A DNA stretch of 64,000 nucleotides from Psychroserpens jangbogonensis. Its GTDB lineage: Bacteria; Bacteroidota; Bacteroidia; Flavobacteriales; Flavobacteriaceae. The DNA lies in contig NZ_JSWG01000009.1 of NCBI RefSeq assembly GCF_000797465.1, positions 62,001 through 126,000 of the forward strand, in the 5' to 3' direction. The position numbers were made by a program, and so were the translations under genes. The stretch's first letter is position 1. Every line of letters begins with the position of its first letter. Shown piece by piece: positions 52,858 through 62,499 of this stretch. The notes beneath the pieces were generated by a model. It worked only from the letters and a program-made list of their open reading frames with translations, did no database searches and had not been told where the DNA came from.

Positions 52858-53595
52858 TTAATTCTCTTCATCATTACAAAAAACATAAGATAGTCCTGTG
52901 AAAGTTGGCTTGGTGCCGACGCTAGCCACTAAGGCACTTGTTTTTTGAAGTTTATTATTTTTAAATACTATGTAAGATGCAGAATCAGCGGCTAAAGTTT
53001 TTTGAGTTCCACTAAGTGTAATAACATCTACCTCTGACTTGGCATCTTTTTGATTCAATAATGAGATTTTACTTTGATTTAATCGCTCTGACTTGAAAAC
53101 AATTTTATCAATTTGAATACCGTTTTTTAAGGCTCTTACTTGAAATAGTTTGTTCCCTTTAAAGTCATACCCTGCTTCACCAAAAACAAATTTTATTTCT
53201 GGATTAGCATTGCTGACCATGGTTTTCTGGGAAATCATTCCTCCCCAAACCCATCCTACTTGTGGTCCCATTTTCACTTTGTACCATCTACTTTTAATTC
53301 CGTTGATAGTATGTGGTGTAGAACTTTTTGCTAATAATCTCACATTAGTTCCAATATTAATTGTTGTCAATTGTTCGCATTGAACTGATGGGCAATCACG
53401 AAGTGCAACATCATCTGCTAACAAATATTTTGAAGCTTTTGTAGCTGATGTTGTGTAGACATCAAATTCTACTTCTTTTGTTTGTGAAAAAACATCTGAA
53501 GCAATAAATAATACGGCTACAATTAAAAGGCTTTGAACTATTCTTTTTGAAATAGACATCGTTTCGTTTTTCTGGGTGTTCTTTAAGGTTTTCAT
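52858..53595 (-). CDS. exported SH3-domain protein
   Basis: 245 residues from ATG 53595; the ATG at 53559 (MSISKRIVQSLLIVAV) also gives a clean signal peptide (..FIASDVFSQ), so the start is uncertain by 12 residues. A bacterial SH3_3 domain spans about residues 55-125 (LADDVALRDCPSVQCEQL, WYKVKMGPQVGWVW, cysteines present). The rest is not recognised. Expected in the periplasm or at the surface, where SH3b domains bind peptidoglycan or peptide ligands. It shares a divergent promoter region with the propeller gene at 53794. Confidence 0.82.
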   Translation of the reverse strand: MKTLKNTQKNETMSISKRIVQSLLIVAVLFIASDVFSQTKEVEFDVYTTSATKASKYLLADDVALRDCPSVQCEQLTTINIGTNVRLLAKSSTPHTINGIKSRWYKVKMGPQVGWVWGGMISQKTMVSNANPEIKFVFGEAGYDFKGNKLFQVRALKNGIQIDKIVFKSERLNQSKISLLNQKDAKSEVDVITLSGTQKTLAADSASYIVFKNNKLQKTSALVASVGTKPTFTGLSYVFCNDEEN

Positions 53596-53631
53596 ATTAA
53601 TTTGATTTTATGGGTTTATACTTATTTGATT

Positions 53632-53639
53632 CAAATATA
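53632..53639 (-). promoter_or_regulatory. -7 box (TATATTTG) of the SH3-protein gene
   Basis: Exact TAnnTTTG on the minus strand, 36 nt before the ATG at 53595. The direct repeat at 53671 begins 32 bp upstream of it. Confidence 0.5.
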
Positions 53640-53670
53640 GGCTCGTGTTGAAGCTAAATTTGAGTGCTTT

Positions 53671-53703
53671 TAGAATTCGTAGGATGTAAACTAGAATTCG
53701 TAG
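53671..53703. promoter_or_regulatory. perfect 12-bp direct repeat (TAGAATTCGTAG), 21-bp period
   Basis: TAGAATTCGTAG occurs at 53671-53682 and 53692-53703 in the divergent region between the SH3-protein and sortilin-like genes. A 21-bp period places both copies on the same face of the helix, the layout used by LytTR regulators. It lies 18 bp upstream of the -33 box of the plus-strand promoter, a typical activator position. Confidence 0.55.
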
Positions 53704-53721
53704 ATATTTCATTTTATTGCA

Positions 53722-53752
53722 TTTGAAAAGTCTTAAATGATTTATATAAAAT
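53722..53752 (+). promoter_or_regulatory. promoter of the sortilin-like gene (TTTG-N19-TATAAAAT)
   Basis: TTTG (53722-53725), a 19-nt spacer and TATAAAAT (53745-53752). The -33 box and spacing fit the Bacteroidota consensus; the -7 box matches in the first TA only. Confidence 0.45.
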
Positions 53753-53793
53753 ATTCATCATATCTTTAGGTACCACTAACAAACGCTAACCAC

Positions 53794-56700
53794 ATGAATT
53801 CTTTTAAAATTATTCTATTTTGCCTCCTAGTCCTTCCAATAACCAGTTTTGGCCAAAAACAAAAAAAGCGAAGTAATCACTCCACAATTGTAGTTGAGGA
53901 CAGTCTTTTTCACGGATTGAAATGGCGAAATATTGGTCCATTTAGAGGCGGAAGAAGTGTCACTTCAACTGGAGTTATTGGTCAACCTCATACTTATTAT
54001 ATGGGTTCTACTGGTGGAGGTGTTTGGAAAACCACTGATGCAGGAATCACTTGGAAAAATATTTCAGACGGTTCATTTAAAACAGGGTCTGTTGGAGCAA
54101 TTGCAGTTTCAGAAAACGACATTAACATTATTGTTGTGGGCATGGGAGAACATGCAGCAAGAGGGGTAATGACTTCAATGGGAGATGGTGTTTATAAATC
54201 AATGGATGCTGGTAAAACATGGACACATTTGGGTTTAGAAAAATCACGTCATATATCAGATGTTATTATTCATCCAACCAATCCAGATATCATATACATA
54301 ACTGCTCAAGGTGCGCAATATGCACCTTCAAAAGAAAGAGGAATCTATAAAACTTCTGATGGTGGAAAAACTTGGAAAAATGTATTATTCATAGACCAAA
54401 TTACAGGAGCATCTTCATTATCTATGGATATGAATAATCCTCGCATTTTATATGCTTCTATGTGGCAACATCAACGCTATCCTTGGTATATGGAATCTGG
54501 TGGAGAAAAATCAGGTTTGTACAAATCAATAGATGGAGGTGAAACATGGGAACAATTAAAAGATGGGCTTCCAGAAGGCTTTGGTAAGTCTGGAGTTTCG
54601 GTTTCTCGAGCAAATTCAGAACGTGTTTTTGCAATAATTGAAGCCGAAGACAAAAAAGGAGGTGTTTACCGTTCTGATAATGCTGGAAAAACCTGGAAAC
54701 AAGTTAATAGTAATCGTGTTAATATTGCTCGTTCTTGGTATTATATGGAGGTTTTTGCTGATCCTCAAAATGAAAACATTGTTTATGTATTGAATGCACC
54801 AGTGATGAAATCAATCGATGGCGGAAAAAGCTTTAATAACATTTCTGTACCTCATGGAGATAATCACCATTTGTGGATTAATCCATATGATAATAACAAC
54901 CTCATCAATTCTAATGATGGAGGTGCTAATGTGTCTTTTAATGGAGGGAAAAGTTGGAGTACTCAAAAAAATCAACCTACTGCTCAATTTTATCGTGTGA
55001 TAACAGATAACCTTGTTCCATATAATGTGTATGGTGGTCAGCAAGACAATTCGGCCATTGCTATTGCCAGCAGAACTAGTGACGCTGGAATTGATTGGAA
55101 AGATTGGTATTCTGTGGCTGGTGGCGAAAGTGCTTTTATTGCATTCGACCCAGACAACCCAGAAACTGTTTATGGTGGAACATATCAAGGAAATATAGGT
55201 AAATGGACTAAAAGCTCTAGAGAACAAAAATCAATCAAAGAATATCCAGAATTAGGCTTGAGTATTGCACCCAAAGACTCTAAATACAGATACAACTGGA
55301 ATGCGCCAATCATTTCTTCTCCTCATGACAGAAATACAATTTACCATGCAGGAAATGTAGTTTTTAAAACGACTGATGGAGGAATTAATTGGACAACCGT
55401 AAGTCCTGATTTGACAAAAAACGAAAAGGACAAACATGGTCCAGGAGGTGGGCCTTTTACCAATGAGGCAGCTGGTGGCGAAAACTACAATACATTAACT
55501 TCTTTGGTAGAATCACAACACGAAGAAGGAGTGCTTTATGCTGGTAGTGACGACGGTTTGGTTCATATCACAAAAAACGGAGGACAAACATGGCAAAACA
55601 TAACGCCTAAAGGTTTGGTTGATGGTATTGTTAATAGTATTGATATTTCAGAACACAACCCTTCAACAGCATACGTTGTGGTTATGCGATATAAGTCTAT
55701 GGACTTAAATTCTCATGTTTTTAAAACTACTAATTATGGGCAAACATGGACAAAAATTGTAAACGGACTCGATGATCCAAACGGATTCGCTCGCGTTGTA
55801 AGAGCTGATAAAAAAAGAAAAGGTTTGCTGTATGCAGGAACGGAAACTGGTTTGTACCTCTCTTTAGATGATGGTATCAACTGGCAACCTTTTAAACTTA
55901 ATCTTCCTGTGGTTGCTATAAATGATTTGATTATTCAAGATAACGATTTGGTAGCCGCAACGTCTGGTCGAGGATTTTGGATTCTTGATGACATAAATGC
56001 GCTCCAAAACTTGAGTTTAGATAAAAAAGAAATAACCGTTTTTCAGCCTAAACCAACCTATCGTATTTTTGGTGGTACATCTAAAGGGATTGGTCAAGGC
56101 TTAAACCCAAAAACTGGAGTTACATTTGATTACTATCTGCCTAAAGATGCCGATACATTAGGTTTAAAACTTGAGGTGCTTCAAAATTCTAAGGTGATTA
56201 GAACTTATACTAACGAAAAGCCTAAAGGTTTTAAATCTTGGCCAGGAGGACCATCTGCACCACAAATATTACCTTCAAAAAAAGGATACAATCGATTTAC
56301 TTGGGACTTTAATCGTGAAGCACTTCCGTCAATACACAAAGTCTTTGTTTTTGGAGGACATAGTGGTTCAAGTGTAGCTCCAGGAAAATATGTGTTGAGA
56401 TTAACTCTTGAGGGTTTATCTTCTGAAACTGAAGTCACTATTTTGCCTAATCCTTCCGTAAAATCATCACCTCAAGATTTTAGTGAGCAGCAAGAGTTAT
56501 TGATTTCCATTGAAAATACGGTTCGAGAGATTCATGAGTCTGTTAATCAAATGCAATCAGCTAAAAAGCAGTTAAATAGTTATGCATCCCTTTTAGAAAA
56601 TAACGAAAACGTAAAACCTCTATTAGATAAAGGAGAAGAATTAATTGAACGCATTAATGTTTGGGAAGAAAACCTAATTCAATCCAAACAAAAAACATTC

Positions 56701-56934
56701 CAGGACGTCATTAATTTTAATAATATGCTTAACGCTCAACTCATGCAATTATTGGGTTATATAGATCAAGCTGAGCCGCAAGTAACAGAAGGTGCAAAAG
56801 AACGATTTAATGATTTAATGAAAGACTGGCAAGTATATAAAACGGAACGTGACGCCATCACAACGGCTGAAATGAATGCTTATAACGAATTGTATAAGTC
56901 GCTAAACATTCCAGCACTAATTATTGAGGATTAA
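53794..56934 (+). CDS. exported VPS10/sortilin-like beta-propeller protein
   Basis: 1046 residues. Signal peptide MNSFKIILFCLLVLPITSFGQ. The body is a run of BNR/Asp-box-like repeats (S-x-D-x-G-x-T-W: TTDAGITWKN, KTSDGGKTWKN, KSIDGGETWEQ, TKNGGQTWQNI, SLDDGINWQPF) typical of VPS10/sortilin and large photosystem-assembly-like propellers. From about residue 750 there is a beta-rich domain, then a helical C-terminus (EQQELLISIENTVREI..). Often annotated as glycosyl hydrolase, but no catalytic residues are evident. Located in the periplasm or on the surface. Confidence 0.85.
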   Translation: MNSFKIILFCLLVLPITSFGQKQKKRSNHSTIVVEDSLFHGLKWRNIGPFRGGRSVTSTGVIGQPHTYYMGSTGGGVWKTTDAGITWKNISDGSFKTGSVGAIAVSENDINIIVVGMGEHAARGVMTSMGDGVYKSMDAGKTWTHLGLEKSRHISDVIIHPTNPDIIYITAQGAQYAPSKERGIYKTSDGGKTWKNVLFIDQITGASSLSMDMNNPRILYASMWQHQRYPWYMESGGEKSGLYKSIDGGETWEQLKDGLPEGFGKSGVSVSRANSERVFAIIEAEDKKGGVYRSDNAGKTWKQVNSNRVNIARSWYYMEVFADPQNENIVYVLNAPVMKSIDGGKSFNNISVPHGDNHHLWINPYDNNNLINSNDGGANVSFNGGKSWSTQKNQPTAQFYRVITDNLVPYNVYGGQQDNSAIAIASRTSDAGIDWKDWYSVAGGESAFIAFDPDNPETVYGGTYQGNIGKWTKSSREQKSIKEYPELGLSIAPKDSKYRYNWNAPIISSPHDRNTIYHAGNVVFKTTDGGINWTTVSPDLTKNEKDKHGPGGGPFTNEAAGGENYNTLTSLVESQHEEGVLYAGSDDGLVHITKNGGQTWQNITPKGLVDGIVNSIDISEHNPSTAYVVVMRYKSMDLNSHVFKTTNYGQTWTKIVNGLDDPNGFARVVRADKKRKGLLYAGTETGLYLSLDDGINWQPFKLNLPVVAINDLIIQDNDLVAATSGRGFWILDDINALQNLSLDKKEITVFQPKPTYRIFGGTSKGIGQGLNPKTGVTFDYYLPKDADTLGLKLEVLQNSKVIRTYTNEKPKGFKSWPGGPSAPQILPSKKGYNRFTWDFNREALPSIHKVFVFGGHSGSSVAPGKYVLRLTLEGLSSETEVTILPNPSVKSSPQDFSEQQELLISIENTVREIHESVNQMQSAKKQLNSYASLLENNENVKPLLDKGEELIERINVWEENLIQSKQKTFQDVINFNNMLNAQLMQLLGYIDQAEPQVTEGAKERFNDLMKDWQVYKTERDAITTAEMNAYNELYKSLNIPALIIED

Positions 56935-56982
56935 AACTGAAACACACTAAAAGATTGATTGAATAAAAAATTTAATATTCTT

Positions 56983-58695
56983 TTACCAAGTTGACAAGAG
57001 AGCTCTAACCCATACATCAGTGGCTATACAAATATAGATATGTGTTGCTGTAATTCTAATTTCTCCTTCACTACCAGTATCAGTAGCAGGAGGAGTGTTT
57101 AAAGCCGAAACTTTATATTGAGTTGACTCCGTTGTGCCCTCTACTTCTAAAGTGTTGGTTGTAGCTAATTTACCAATTCCAACTAAATTAGTAGTAAAAT
57201 TTCCATGTATTAATGGTATGGCAGAATTAGAGTTTTGAATTACCAAAGTATTTGAACTTGTATTAAAACTAGTATCTAGCCCAGTGTTATAAACAATAAA
57301 TACGTTGTTACTTCCTGTAATATCTCGTGCTGCATTAACTCCGATTATTGTATTGTTATCGCCATCTAAACTCCAGCCAGCTTCATGGCCAAGCAATACA
57401 TTAGAACCACCATCAAGTGAGAAACCTGCTTGAGAGCCTATAACGGTATTATAAGTTCCCGTAGCAGTATTGGACATGGTTGCATTTCCTATTGCGGTAT
57501 TATCCCTACCTCCAATGTTAGAATTTAAAGCTCTGAATCCAAATGCTGAATTTCTGAAGCCTGTGGTATTTAATTGCAAAGCGAAATACCCAAAAGCTGT
57601 ATTATATGAACCTGTACTATTTGTGGATAGAGAAGTAAAACCCATCGCTGTATTTCCTAAACCACCTGTATTTCCTGTAAGTGACTGATAACCAAAAGCA
57701 GTACTTTCACTGGCTATATTACTTTGCAGTGCTTGAGCACCAACTGCCGTATTATTTATTCCAGCAGTATTGGAGGATAGTGCATTTATTCCAATAGCAA
57801 TATTTTCACTACCACTATCGTTTGCTGTCAGTGCTAAAGCTCCTATGGCTATATTTTGATCACCATCGTCATTAGCGGTTAATGCCACAGTGCCTATTGC
57901 TATATTTGAATTTCCTGAAGAATTGTCTTGAAGAGCTCTGTATCCAAAAGCTGAATTTCCATCTCCTGAGGAATTTAGTTGCAAAGCTTGATAACCAAAA
58001 GCCGAATTATAATTGCCAGTGAGATTCTCAACTAGAGTAGCATAACCCACAGCAGTATTACCAGCCCCATTTGTGTTTTTGAAAAGCGCATGCCAACCAA
58101 TTGCCGTAGCTTGATTAGCGATGTTATCTTGCAACGCTTGATTACCAACCGCTGTATTACCACTTCCCGCACTAGTTGATAACGCATCAGTACCTATAGC
58201 AACGTTATCGATGCCAACTAAATTAACACTTAATGAAGCATTACCTATCGCTGTATTTGAAGTTCCAGTAGTATTTAAACTCATAGAGTTATACCTAATA
58301 CCAATATTTCTACGATTATCACTATCGTCATTTAAATCCGCATCTATGCCAATAAAAACAGAAGAACCATTATCAGTACCACCAACATCTGATTTACCAT
58401 CAGTAAGGTCATTTAATCTTTCAACACTCGAAAATCCAATCCAACTTGTCGTTGCTTGATCCCAGTGATAAAATCCTTTTGGGTTTAATCCAACTGTTTT
58501 TGTAAGGTAAATAAGCATGCCTTGTTGTGCTGCAGTAGGATTTGCTGCAGGAAATGCATCAACTCTTGGAATTAATATTCCTTCCTCGTTTGAGGGTGTG
58601 GCTTGGTTTGAAGCTGTGATATCTAATGCTGCTTGTGGACTTGTATTACCTACGCCTACTTAAGCGTAAGAAAAAGAAATCATCATTAAAAACAT
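56983..58695 (-). pseudogene. YadA-head-like repeat surface protein interrupted in its signal peptide
   Basis: Minus-strand frame with MFLMMISFSYA-stop-VGVGNTSPQAALDI .. GILIPRVDAFPAANPTAAQQ continuing to LLSTW at 56983. A TAA at 58660-58662 replaces what should be CAA (Gln) right after the signal-peptidase site, and the expected start upstream (IKRNFVFY) has ATA where ATG would fit. Beyond the stop the body is intact: 19 copies of a 16-17-residue Hep_Hag-like repeat (NTAIGNASL, NVAIGTDAL, NTAVGNQAL..), then a typical flavobacterial C-terminus (ADTGSEGEIRI-type). Without read-through or re-initiation at 58518 it cannot be exported. Confidence 0.8.
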
Positions 58696-58970
58696 ATAAA
58701 AAACAAAATTTCTTTTGATTATATTTCTTAGTATATATATATTCTAATTTTCATGTCAATTGGGTATTTAATCTACATAAAGTTAGTGATTTACAGATTA
58801 CTCTTATTTTTTTACCATTCATTCCGGCTAATTGGTCTTACGAGTTATGACACTCTAATCTCATTTTTCGAATATCTAAAAGACACAAAATAAGAAAACG
58901 TAGATAAATTTACAACACACCCACTCTTCAAATATAACCAGCAGTTCTAGACCTCATAAGGTTGAGAAAT

Positions 58971-58999
58971 AAAAAAGCCTCACATCTCTGTAAGGCTTT
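58971..58999 (-). terminator. terminator downstream of the tRNA
   Basis: On the minus strand AAAGCCT and AGGCTTT (arms 58999-58993 and 58980-58974) form a 7-bp stem followed by six T residues, 15 nt beyond the tRNA end. The 270 bases between it and the broken gene start (58696-58970) hold no recognised feature. Confidence 0.7.
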
Positions 59000-59013
59000 A
59001 CGCTTATTAAAAG

Positions 59014-59087
59014 TGGTCCCACTTGGGCTCGAACCAAGGACCCTCTGATTATGAGTCAGATGCTCTAACCAGCTGAGCTATGGGACC
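59014..59087 (-). tRNA. tRNA with CAT anticodon (elongator Met or Ile2)
   Basis: The complement folds as a 74-nt cloverleaf: acceptor GGTCCCA/TGGGACC, D-arm GCTCAGCTGGTTAGAGC, anticodon stem TCTGA/TCAGA with loop CTCATAA (anticodon CAT), T-arm CTTGGTTCGAGCCCAAG. CCA is not encoded. The first pair G-C and no GGG/CCC anticodon-stem pairs rule out the initiator. Whether this is elongator tRNA-Met or the lysidine-modified tRNA-Ile2 cannot be settled by the primary sequence alone. Confidence 0.92.
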
Positions 59088-59133
59088 AATAAGGGTGCAA
59101 TATTACTACATATTTTAAAACTCTACAAGAAAT

Positions 59134-59538
59134 TTATTCCTTAATATCTTGACATAACTCAATGAGAACGCCATTTGTAGTTTTTGGGTGTAAAAAAGCT
59201 ATTAACTTATTATCGGCACCTTTCTTTGGTTTTTCATGAATCATCCTGAAGCCTTCATTGGTTAGTCTTTCAATTTCTGCCTCTATATCTTTTACGGCAA
59301 AGGCAATATGATGAATCCCTTCTCCTTTTTTCTCTATGAATTTTGCAATCGGACTTTCTTCATTTGTTGCTTGTAGTAGCTCTATTTTATTCGGACCAAC
59401 TTTAAAAAAAGATGTTATTACGCCTTCACTTTCTACGGTTTCCGCTTTATAGTGTTTTTTGTCAAATAGTTTTCCAAATAAATCATTAGAAGCTTCAATA
59501 TCTTTTACCGCAATACCTATATGTTCAATTTTTTTCAT
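59134..59538 (-). CDS. mce: methylmalonyl-CoA epimerase
   Basis: 134 residues, glyoxalase/VOC fold with two beta-alpha-beta-beta-beta halves. IEHIGIAVKDIEAS (His for metal), KVGPNKIELLQAT (Glu), GEGIHHIAFAVKDIEAEI (His) and GVLIELCQDI (Glu) give the metal site. It interconverts (R)- and (S)-methylmalonyl-CoA in propionate/succinate metabolism. It is next to the tRNA and divergent from rbfA. Confidence 0.93.
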   Translation of the reverse strand: MKKIEHIGIAVKDIEASNDLFGKLFDKKHYKAETVESEGVITSFFKVGPNKIELLQATNEESPIAKFIEKKGEGIHHIAFAVKDIEAEIERLTNEGFRMIHEKPKKGADNKLIAFLHPKTTNGVLIELCQDIKE

Positions 59539-59624
59539 CTTTAATGTACCGTGAAAACGGACTACCTTTTATTTATATTGACTCTTTTATCTGTTCAAAG
59601 TTAACATATTCCTCAATTATCGCC

Positions 59625-59632
59625 TATTTTTG
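59625..59632 (+). promoter_or_regulatory. -7 box (TATTTTTG) upstream of rbfA
   Basis: Exact TAnnTTTG in the mce-rbfA divergent gap, 86 nt before the rbfA ATG. The -33 element is not conserved. Confidence 0.4.
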
Positions 59633-59718
59633 CAGTTCGAAACCAAAACTTGGTTTCATTTTTGATAAAAGTCGTTATATTGGAATAACTGATGATGAAG
59701 TGATAACGACTTAAATTT

Positions 59719-60123
59719 ATGACAATGGAAGAATTAACTCAAAGACAGAAAAAAATTGGAGGACTTTTACAAAAAGACCTCGCAGACATATTACAAAAAG
59801 CAGCTACTGATGGTGGATTGCGAGGTGTAATTATTTCGGTAAGCAAAGTAAACGTAACCACAGATCTGTCAGTAGCCAAAGTATATCTTAGTGTCTTCCC
59901 TAACAAAGAGGGGCAAGCGCTTTTAGATGGCATTCGTTCAAATACTCCTTTAATTCGACATGAAATGGCACAACGTACCAAAAACCAATTGCGACGTATG
60001 CCTAATTTAGAATTCTTTATTGATGACTCATTAGAATATATTGACGGCATAGAAAAATCATTAAAAGGCGAAGAAAATCCTATAAAAGATGAAGACCTTT
60101 TAGGTAGACGTAAAAAATCTTAG
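59719..60123 (+). CDS. rbfA: ribosome-binding factor A
   Basis: 134 residues. QKKIGGLLQKDLADILQK, the ISVSKVNVTTDLSVAKVYLSV strand pair and the RRMPNLEFFIDDSLEYIDGIE motif (E/D-S-D-Y region) are RbfA signatures. It binds the immature 30S subunit and aids 16S rRNA 5'-end maturation. The ATG at 59719 or the next at 59725 may be used. It precedes the permease gene by 24 nt and may be cotranscribed. Confidence 0.92.
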   Translation: MTMEELTQRQKKIGGLLQKDLADILQKAATDGGLRGVIISVSKVNVTTDLSVAKVYLSVFPNKEGQALLDGIRSNTPLIRHEMAQRTKNQLRRMPNLEFFIDDSLEYIDGIEKSLKGEENPIKDEDLLGRRKKS

Positions 60124-60147
60124 GCGTTTATTTTCTAAAGCACAAGA

Positions 60148-61353
60148 ATGAACTTTTCATTATACATAGCAAAACGTTACTTGTTTTCAAAAAGCAGTAA
60201 TAATGCAATTAATATAATGACCATTATCGCAGCCTCAGGAACTATTATCGCTTCAGCGGCTTTATTCATAGTGCTTTCTGGTTTTGCTGGATTAAAAGAA
60301 TTCAGTCTTAAATTTTCTTCTTATGTCGATCCAGATTTAAAAGTTGTTGCTATTCAAGGCAAATCATTTTCCTTAACTGAACAACAATTAAAAGCTCTAA
60401 ATGCTATTGATGGAATCGCATCCTATTCTAAAATAATTGAAGAACGCGCTATTGTGCAGTTCGACCAAAAACAACAAATTGTTACAATAAAAGGAGTTGA
60501 TGCTAACTACAAAAAAGTAACTTCAATAGACTCCATGGTAATCTATGGTCGTTGGCTTGAAAACGGCACGTCTCAAATTGTGTCAGGAGGCGGAATTGCC
60601 AATAAACTATCCTTTGGTGTCTTAGATATGACGAAGAGCCTTACCATCTCTGTTCCTAAGCCTGGGAAAGGGCAAATCACTTCTGTAAAAAGTGCATTCA
60701 ATACGGTTAAAGTATTTAATATTGGTGTATTTAATATTAATGAAACACTAAATTACGAGTATATATATGCCGATATTGACACAGTAAAACAACTCCTAAA
60801 TTATAATGACAATCAAATCTCTGCTTTAGAATTTAAATTAAAACCTAATATAGACGAATCGGAAATTGCTCAAACTTTACAAACTGTTTTAGGGAACACC
60901 ATTCAAGTTAAAAACAGAACTCAACTAAACGATGCGCTCTACAAAATGTTAAACACTGAAAATGTAGCTGTTTATCTCATATTTACATTGGTCATCATTA
61001 TTGCATTGTTTAATGTAATTGGTGCCTTAATAATGATGATTCTTGACAAAAAGGAATCCTTACACACGCTTTTTAACTTAGGAGCAACAACAAAAGAAAT
61101 TAGACGTGTCTTTTTTCTTCAGGGTAGTTTGATGACCATTATTGGTGGAATAATCGGGTTGATTTTAGGCTTTTTCATTGTGTTTCTACAAAAGCAATTT
61201 TCCCTAGTTATGATTATCCCTTCAGAGCCATATCCAGTTGTAATTAAAGTCATCAACTTTATCATTGTTTTGGTTACCATAACAACGCTAGGCATATTAG
61301 CTTCAAAACTGGCTTCTCAACGCATTACAAAAAAATTAGTGAAATCTAATTAA
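60148..61353 (+). CDS. FtsX/LolE-type ABC transporter permease
   Basis: 401 residues. N-terminal helix (NAINIMTIIAASGTIIASAALFI, residues ~18-42), a large periplasmic domain (50-260), then three C-terminal helices (about 270-395) in the MacB/FtsX arrangement. It resembles lipoprotein-releasing permeases (LolC/E). The ATPase partner is not adjacent. It follows rbfA in the gene order often seen in flavobacteria. It converges with dusB. Confidence 0.88.
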   Translation: MNFSLYIAKRYLFSKSSNNAINIMTIIAASGTIIASAALFIVLSGFAGLKEFSLKFSSYVDPDLKVVAIQGKSFSLTEQQLKALNAIDGIASYSKIIEERAIVQFDQKQQIVTIKGVDANYKKVTSIDSMVIYGRWLENGTSQIVSGGGIANKLSFGVLDMTKSLTISVPKPGKGQITSVKSAFNTVKVFNIGVFNINETLNYEYIYADIDTVKQLLNYNDNQISALEFKLKPNIDESEIAQTLQTVLGNTIQVKNRTQLNDALYKMLNTENVAVYLIFTLVIIIALFNVIGALIMMILDKKESLHTLFNLGATTKEIRRVFFLQGSLMTIIGGIIGLILGFFIVFLQKQFSLVMIIPSEPYPVVIKVINFIIVLVTITTLGILASKLASQRITKKLVKSN

Positions 61354-61457
61354 CCTTATTTGGGCAAGTTGCTAACGCAAACAAGCTCTCGCAACTCGCT
61401 TCTAGACTAAGGTAGATCTAGAGAGCTCAAACAGATTGCTTAATCCTTCTTGCAAAA

Positions 61458-62456
61458 CTATTCAGTAGTAAATTCGTAACCAGAAAACTTGTTTAAGACC
61501 TCATCAAAAGCAGCAAATACATCTTTTGAATCGTCACTGGTAACCATTTTCATTCGGTGCTCCTTGAAGTTTGGAATCCCTTTAAAATAATTAGTATAAT
61601 GTCGTCTAGTTTCAAAAACACCTAATCTTTCACCTTTCCAATCTATAGACATCTGCAAATGACGTCTCGCAGCATCCACACGTTCTGCCAATGAAATCGG
61701 AGCTAAATGTTCTCCAGTTTCGAAATAGTGCTTTACTTGTTTAAAAAACCAAGGGTTTCCAATAGAAGCACGACCAATCATACATCCATCCAAACCGTAA
61801 CTATCTCTCATTTCGGCAGCACGTTCTGGTGTATTGACATCACCATTTCCAAACACTGGAATATGCATTCTTGGATTGTTTTTTACTTCAGCTATGGGTT
61901 TCCAATCGGCATCACCTTTATACATTTGAGCACGAGTTCTTCCGTGTATAGAAATCGCTTTACAGCCTACATCTTGCAAACGTTCAGCTACCTCAACAAT
62001 TTTTATAGAATCATGATCCCAACCCAATCGAGTTTTTACAGTAACAGGTAGATTCGTGCGTTTCACCATTTCTGCAGTCAGCTGTTCCATCAAACATATG
62101 TCTTTTAGAATTCCTGCGCCTGCACCTTTACTTACAACCTTCTTGACAGGACAACCAAAATTGATGTCAATAATGTCTGGGTTTGATTTCTCAACAATAT
62201 CAATAGTCTGCAACATGCTTTCCATATTGGCTCCAAAAATTTGAATACCAACAGGACGCTCTTTTTCATAAATATCGAGTTTCATAACACTTTTAGCAGC
62301 ATCACGAATTAGTCCTTCACTAGAAATGAATTCAGTATAAACAACATCAGCGCCTTGCTCTTTACATAATGCGCGAAACGGAGGATCACTAACATCTTCC
62401 ATTGGGGCTAAAAGCAATGGGAATTCTGAAAGTTCTATGTCACCAATTTTTACCAA
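61458..62456 (-). CDS. dusB: tRNA-dihydrouridine synthase
   Basis: 332 residues. TIM-barrel FMN enzyme: LLAPMEDVSDPPFRALC at the N-terminus, DINFGCPVKKVVSKGAGAGIL around the active site, TVKTRLGWDHDS, ISIHGRTRAQMYKGDADW and the phosphate-binding GNGDVNTPERA and GCMIGRASIGNPWF. It reduces uridine in tRNA D-loops with NADPH. The DusB/Dus subfamily cannot be fixed from sequence alone. Confidence 0.92.
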   Translation of the reverse strand: MVKIGDIELSEFPLLLAPMEDVSDPPFRALCKEQGADVVYTEFISSEGLIRDAAKSVMKLDIYEKERPVGIQIFGANMESMLQTIDIVEKSNPDIIDINFGCPVKKVVSKGAGAGILKDICLMEQLTAEMVKRTNLPVTVKTRLGWDHDSIKIVEVAERLQDVGCKAISIHGRTRAQMYKGDADWKPIAEVKNNPRMHIPVFGNGDVNTPERAAEMRDSYGLDGCMIGRASIGNPWFFKQVKHYFETGEHLAPISLAERVDAARRHLQMSIDWKGERLGVFETRRHYTNYFKGIPNFKEHRMKMVTSDDSKDVFAAFDEVLNKFSGYEFTTE

Positions 62457-62499
62457 ACTCGATTTATTTTGCGCAAAATTACAGTTTTTTAAATTGTAT

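Noticed and set aside
54811-55227. 138-codon frame antisense to the sortilin-like gene
   Set aside because: The repetitive coding of Asp-box repeats produces open antisense frames; no homology or start context.
53794-56934. Glycoside hydrolase
   Set aside because: Asp-box repeats are structural; no catalytic acid/base pair typical of sialidase-type enzymes was recognised.
57000-58500. Tandem nucleotide repeats as a CRISPR array
   Set aside because: The repeats are protein-level Hep_Hag units of 16-17 codons with no constant spacer and no cas genes nearby.
59014-59087. Initiator tRNA-fMet
   Set aside because: First pair is G-C and the anticodon stem lacks the three G-C pairs of initiator tRNAs.
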